NCBI GenBank assembly: GCA_023299945.1
Contig: JALZVZ010000288.1
Span: 1-17,623, forward strand
Source of the DNA: Altererythrobacter sp.
GTDB lineage: Bacteria > Pseudomonadota > Alphaproteobacteria > Sphingomonadales > Sphingomonadaceae
Reading direction: 5' to 3'
Length of the DNA stretch: 17,623 nucleotides
The notes under the pieces were generated by a model. It did not search any database, had not been told where the DNA came from, and saw only the letters and a list, made by a program, of their open reading frames with translations. Below, in pieces: positions 14,705 to 17,623 of this stretch (position 1 is the first letter of the stretch; every line of letters starts with the position of its first letter). A program made the translations under genes and the position numbers.

Positions 14705-15450
14705 TGTCATTTCTACTCAAAGGCTTGCGCGGTGGTGCGTTGTTGAGCTTATGCGCGCTTTCTGCTGGAGTTACGGGCTGCAAAATGGCGGATGCACCAT
14801 CCGACCGCCCCGAAACGGCGCTGGAATTTCCGCTGCCAGACCGTCCCGTCTCCACCGTTACATCGAACCAGTTTTCCAACGAGGATGCACGCGATAGCCG
14901 GGGCGAGGCGCAAAAGGTCATGGACCTTGCCGCAATTACAGAAGGCATGACGATTGCCGATATTGGCGCGGGCGAAGGCTATTACACTGTCCGTTTGGCG
15001 CAGCGTGTAGGCAATGATGGCCGGGTGCTTGCGCAGGATATTGACCGCGACGCTTTGGAGCGGCTCGGCAGCCGGGTTGAGCGCGAACGACTTGAAAACA
15101 TTTCGATAAAGCTTGGCGTCGAAGATGATCCGCAATTGCCTTCGGACAGTTTTGACCGCATTTTCTTGGTGCATATGTACCATGAGGTGACGGAGCCTTA
15201 CGCATTTCTGCATCGGCTGTGGCCCGCATTAACGCAAGGCGGCCAAGTCATCGTCGTCGATACCGATCGCCCAACCGATCAGCACGGCATCCCTCCCTTG
15301 CTGCTATCATGCGAATTTGCCGCAGTGGGTTTTCGCCTGATCGAATTTGTCGAAAAGCCCGATATTCGCGGATATTTTGCTCGGTTTGAGCGCGCAAAAA
15401 CGCGGGCGGAGCCTGCCGATATCAGTGCCTGCAGCAACGGCACGCAATAA
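14704..15450 (+). CDS. Predicted lipoprotein with a class I SAM-methyltransferase fold
   Basis: This is a 248-residue protein. The N-terminus has a basic start, a hydrophobic stretch and a lipobox-like VTG-C at C26, predicting a lipid-anchored envelope protein. Then comes a methyltransferase domain: the glycine motif IADIGAGEGYYT (84-95), an acidic residue after the second strand (QDIDRDALERL, 111-121), FDRIFLVHMYHEV (150-162), and TQGGQVIVVDTD (177-188). The start is well supported: GGAGG at 14689-14693, inside the prfB end, lies 10 bases upstream, and the ATG overlaps the prfB stop (TAATG). The odd point is location, because SAM is cytoplasmic. Either the protein is not exported, or it has another function, or a later start is used. 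Homologues with this architecture are known as uncharacterised methyltransferases. Confidence 0.85.
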   Translation: MSFLLKGLRGGALLSLCALSAGVTGCKMADAPSDRPETALEFPLPDRPVSTVTSNQFSNEDARDSRGEAQKVMDLAAITEGMTIADIGAGEGYYTVRLAQRVGNDGRVLAQDIDRDALERLGSRVERERLENISIKLGVEDDPQLPSDSFDRIFLVHMYHEVTEPYAFLHRLWPALTQGGQVIVVDTDRPTDQHGIPPLLLSCEFAAVGFRLIEFVEKPDIRGYFARFERAKTRAEPADISACSNGTQ

Positions 15451-15543
15451 ATATGTCGCTAATCGCCACATGTCTTGCACAGTTTCCAACCAAAAACCGT
15501 TACGCCTTTGGGGCCAATCTGGTCTAGAGAGCGCACAAGTTAC

Positions 15544-15580
15544 AGGCCACGCAGGCTGCAGATTGGTTTGCAGCGGGCCT
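15544..15580 (+). promoter_or_regulatory. Nested hairpin next to the ribosome site of the flavoprotein gene
   Basis: GCTGCA (15555-15560) and TGCAGC (15569-15574) pair perfectly around an 8-base loop, and AGGCC (15544-15548) can pair with GGCCT (15576-15580) outside it. The structure ends one base before the AGGAGAG ribosome site (15582-15588). There is no T-run, so it is not a standard terminator. A leader control role is possible but unproven. Confidence 0.35.
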
Positions 15581-15595
15581 TAGGAGAGCGTTTCA

Positions 15596-16999
15596 TTGTT
15601 TAAGGGATTAAGTCCGATCATCTATGGCGGGCGCGAAGTTTGGCCGTTGATCGAAGGTGGCAAAGGCGTTTCGGCCACCAATCATCTGAGCTCTGGCGCT
15701 TGGGCCGCAGCGGGCGGTATCGGCACTGTCAGCGCAGTGAATGCCGACAGCTATAATGACGACGGTAGCCTGGTTGAATACACCTATCCCCAAGACACCC
15801 GCAAAGGCCGCCATGATCAGCTGGTCGAATATTCGATCCGCGGCGGGGCAGAACAAGTGAAACGCGCCTATGAAATGTCCAATGGCAAGGGCGCGATCAA
15901 CATCAATATCCTGTGGGAAATGGGCGGCGCGCAAGCCGTGCTCGAAGGGGTGCTGGAAAACACCAAGGGAATGGTCACCGGCGTAACCTGCGGGGCAGGC
16001 ATGCCTTATAAATTGGCAGAGATTGCAGCGCGGCACAGCGTCTATTATCTGCCAATCGTATCGTCTGCGCGTGCGTTCCGTGCTTTGTGGAAACGCAGCT
16101 ATAAGAAAGTGCCAGAATGGCTGGCGGCTGTGGTTTACGAAGACCCTTGGCTGGCGGGCGGTCACAATGGCTTGTCCAACGCAGAAAGCCCGACAGAGCC
16201 GCAAGACCCTTATCCGCGCGTCAAGGAATTGCGCGAAACCATGCGCAAGGAAGGCGTTAGCGAAGACGTCGCCATCGTCATGGCAGGCGGCGTTTGGTAT
16301 TTGCGCGAGTGGAACGATTGGATCGACAATCCTGAGCTTGGCAAAATCGCTTTTCAATTCGGTACGCGGCCTCTGATTACAGAGGAAAGCCCGATCCCGC
16401 AGGTCTGGAAAGACATGTTGCGGACGGTGAAGCCAGGCGATGTTTTACTGCATAAATTCTCGCCCACTGGCTTTTATTCCTCGGCTGTCAAAACGCCCTT
16501 CCTTTACGAGCTGATGGGCCGCAGTGAACGCCAGATCCCCGTGTTCAAAAAGGGCACAGAAGAGGGCACCGTCCAACTAGGCGACACTGGCAAAGCGCGC
16601 AGCATGTGGGTCAAGCCAGAGGATCAAGCAAAGGCTGCTAATTGGATTGCGCAGGGCCACACAGAGGCTCTCAAAACGCCCGATGATACAGCTATCTTCG
16701 TTGAGCCATCAGCGCGCGATGTTATCCGCAAGGATCAAAAAGACTGCATGGGTTGTTTGTCGCATTGCGGCTTTTCATCGTGGAAAGACCACGATGATCA
16801 CACCACGGGCCGCCTTGCTGATCCGCGCAGCTTCTGCATCCAAAAAACTTTGCAGAGCATTTCGCATGACGGAACGCCGGATGAGAACCTCGCCTTTGCT
16901 GGGCACTCAGCTTACCGTTTTGCGCAAGATCCGTTCTTCTCGAACAATTTCACCCCATCGGTGAAGCAATTGGTCGACCGGATTTTGACGGGGGATTAA
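15596..16999 (+). CDS. Nitronate monooxygenase / 2-nitropropane dioxygenase-family flavoprotein
   Basis: The protein is 467 residues from a TTG start at 15596, supported by AGGAGAG 8 bases upstream. Family members are FMN-dependent TIM-barrel enzymes that oxidise nitronates or related substrates. The order of segments fits the barrel: GVSATNHLSSGAWAAAGGIG (24-43), NINILWEMGG (102-111), GVTCGAGMP (129-137), VYEDPWLAGGHNG (180-192, with the HN position near the flavin) and IVMAGGVWY (227-235), then FQFGTRPL (253-260). It is longer than the ~350-residue classical enzymes. The extra C-terminal part holds C384, C387, C391 and C414 (CMGCLSHCGFSSW, then RSFC), a possible metal or Fe-S site. The GNAT gene follows directly. 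The exact substrate is unknown; family enzymes are often over-named, so I leave the symbol blank. Confidence 0.88.
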   Translation: MFKGLSPIIYGGREVWPLIEGGKGVSATNHLSSGAWAAAGGIGTVSAVNADSYNDDGSLVEYTYPQDTRKGRHDQLVEYSIRGGAEQVKRAYEMSNGKGAININILWEMGGAQAVLEGVLENTKGMVTGVTCGAGMPYKLAEIAARHSVYYLPIVSSARAFRALWKRSYKKVPEWLAAVVYEDPWLAGGHNGLSNAESPTEPQDPYPRVKELRETMRKEGVSEDVAIVMAGGVWYLREWNDWIDNPELGKIAFQFGTRPLITEESPIPQVWKDMLRTVKPGDVLLHKFSPTGFYSSAVKTPFLYELMGRSERQIPVFKKGTEEGTVQLGDTGKARSMWVKPEDQAKAANWIAQGHTEALKTPDDTAIFVEPSARDVIRKDQKDCMGCLSHCGFSSWKDHDDHTTGRLADPRSFCIQKTLQSISHDGTPDENLAFAGHSAYRFAQDPFFSNNFTPSVKQLVDRILTGD

Positions 17000-17452
17000 T
17001 TGCACATCTGGCCTAGTGATTTGTCTGAGCCTGAGGTCGTGGATTTGCTTGCATTGCACCACCGTGAAATGGTGGCGGGCTCGCCGCCGGGAACATGCCA
17101 TGTGCTCGATTTGTCGGGGCTCAAAGTGCCCGAGGTCACAGTCTATGCTGTTTGGGATGATGCGGCTTTGCTCGCCATTGGCGCACTCAAACATCACGCC
17201 AAATTCGCTGAGCTAAAATCGATGCGCGCAGCCCCCGATGCACGGGGCAAGGGCGCGGGCAAAGCTATGCTGACCCATTTGCTGGCTATGGCGAAACATG
17301 CAGGTTTTGGCGAGGTGAAATTGGAAACAGGTACAGGCCCGCTGTTCGAGGCCGCTGTTGGCCTCTACCGATCATTCGGGTTTCAAGATTGCGCACCCTT
17401 TGCCGGATACACTCCAGGTGATTTCACGCAATTGATGGCGCTGAAGATTTAA
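17000..17452 (+). CDS. GNAT-family N-acetyltransferase, YsnE-like
   Basis: This 150-residue single-domain GNAT protein transfers acetyl from acetyl-CoA to an amine. ELKSMRAAPDARGKGAGKAM holds the core beta-4 strand and the R/Q-x-x-G-x-G/A pyrophosphate loop (RGKGAG). VKLETGTGPLFEAAVGLYRS and FGFQDCAPFAGY are the C-terminal half typical of the YsnE/PaiA-like branch. The start is a TTG at 17000, immediately after the flavoprotein TAA, with GGGGGA at 16990-16995 as ribosome site; the spacing is short but no better start is seen. It is therefore probably translated from the flavoprotein mRNA. The substrate is unknown. Confidence 0.88.
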   Translation: MHIWPSDLSEPEVVDLLALHHREMVAGSPPGTCHVLDLSGLKVPEVTVYAVWDDAALLAIGALKHHAKFAELKSMRAAPDARGKGAGKAMLTHLLAMAKHAGFGEVKLETGTGPLFEAAVGLYRSFGFQDCAPFAGYTPGDFTQLMALKI

Positions 17453-17462
17453 CTCCAGCGCC
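17437..17462. terminator. Inverted repeat at the convergent GNAT/amtB ends
   Basis: GGCGCTG (17437-17443) and CAGCGCC (17456-17462) pair perfectly over 7 bases with a 12-base loop that contains the GNAT stop codon. It lies in the 27-base gap and gene end between two convergent genes. No T-run follows on either strand, so termination here is only a possibility. Confidence 0.3.
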
Positions 17463-17479
17463 GCTCGATCAAACTCGGT

Positions 17480-17623
17480 TCAATCCAGTTCCCAAGCGCG
17501 TTCACCGTGGCTGGTAATGTCGAGGCCTTCTTGCTCCTCATCCTTGCCGCTGCGCATGGGGAACACCATCGAAACCATCAGCGCTAGGATCGCAGAACCA
17601 ACCGCGCTCCACACGGCAACAAC
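17480..17623 (-). CDS. amtB: Ammonium transporter, C-terminal fragment cut by the right edge
   Basis: Reading the minus strand from 17623 gives 47 residues and a TGA at 17482-17480. The fragment begins inside the last membrane helix (WSAVGSAILALMVSMVF), then PMRSGKDEEQEGLDITSHGE and RAWELD. The GLDxxxHGE motif with an acidic run before it is the conserved cytoplasmic tail of Amt/MEP/Rh channels, which couples the three subunits and interacts with the PII protein GlnK. The rest, including the pore residues, is outside the window. A glnK gene is commonly upstream of amtB; this could not be seen. Confidence 0.93.
   Translation of the reverse strand, partial: VVAVWSAVGSAILALMVSMVFPMRSGKDEEQEGLDITSHGERAWELD

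Overview
The window looks like chromosomal, housekeeping-rich DNA from an alphaproteobacterium, most likely Sphingomonadales and plausibly the Erythrobacteraceae. This rests on protein character and gene order (rne / amidase / PBP1a / prfB, and sdhB-thioesterase-zapE), not on a database search. No tRNA, rRNA, CRISPR array, insertion sequence or phage gene was seen. Base composition appears even throughout, so nothing suggests a recently acquired island.

Layout. (1) Bases 1-2391, minus strand: an sdhB - hotdog thioesterase - zapE operon. zapE runs off the left edge and overlaps the thioesterase stop by an ATGA. (2) 2584-3315, plus: a short-chain dehydrogenase of the C-factor/sniffer type, divergent from sdhB. 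(3) 3323-6653: an uncharacterised group. It holds an ATP-grasp ligase of the D-Ala-D-Ala ligase fold (minus), a divergent fold-type I PLP enzyme (plus), and a METTL7/TMT1-like small-molecule methyltransferase (plus). (4) 6676-6731: a bidirectional terminator. (5) 6751-9489, minus: RNase E with the alphaproteobacterial acidic S1 insert, a charge-patterned disordered tail and a C-terminal GWW motif. (6) 9490-9971: the only long gene-free stretch, holding the rne leader and the divergent amidase upstream region, with two clear inverted repeats. (7) 9972-15450, plus: cell-wall amidase, PBP1a, release factor 2, and a predicted lipoprotein carrying a SAM-methyltransferase fold. (8) 15596-17452, plus: a nitronate-monooxygenase-family flavoprotein with a four-cysteine C-terminal motif, then a GNAT acetyltransferase. 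(9) 17480-17623, minus: the C-terminal end of an ammonium transporter.

How the genes fit together. The amidase and PBP1a are a peptidoglycan hydrolase/synthase pair next to the genes for RNA turnover (rne) and translation termination (prfB); this order is familiar in alphaproteobacteria. sdhB links to the TCA cycle without sdhCDA beside it. The least explained parts are the ATP-grasp/PLP/methyltransferase group and the lipoprotein methyltransferase translationally coupled to prfB. These are the best candidates for undescribed biology; the rest is ordinary core genome.
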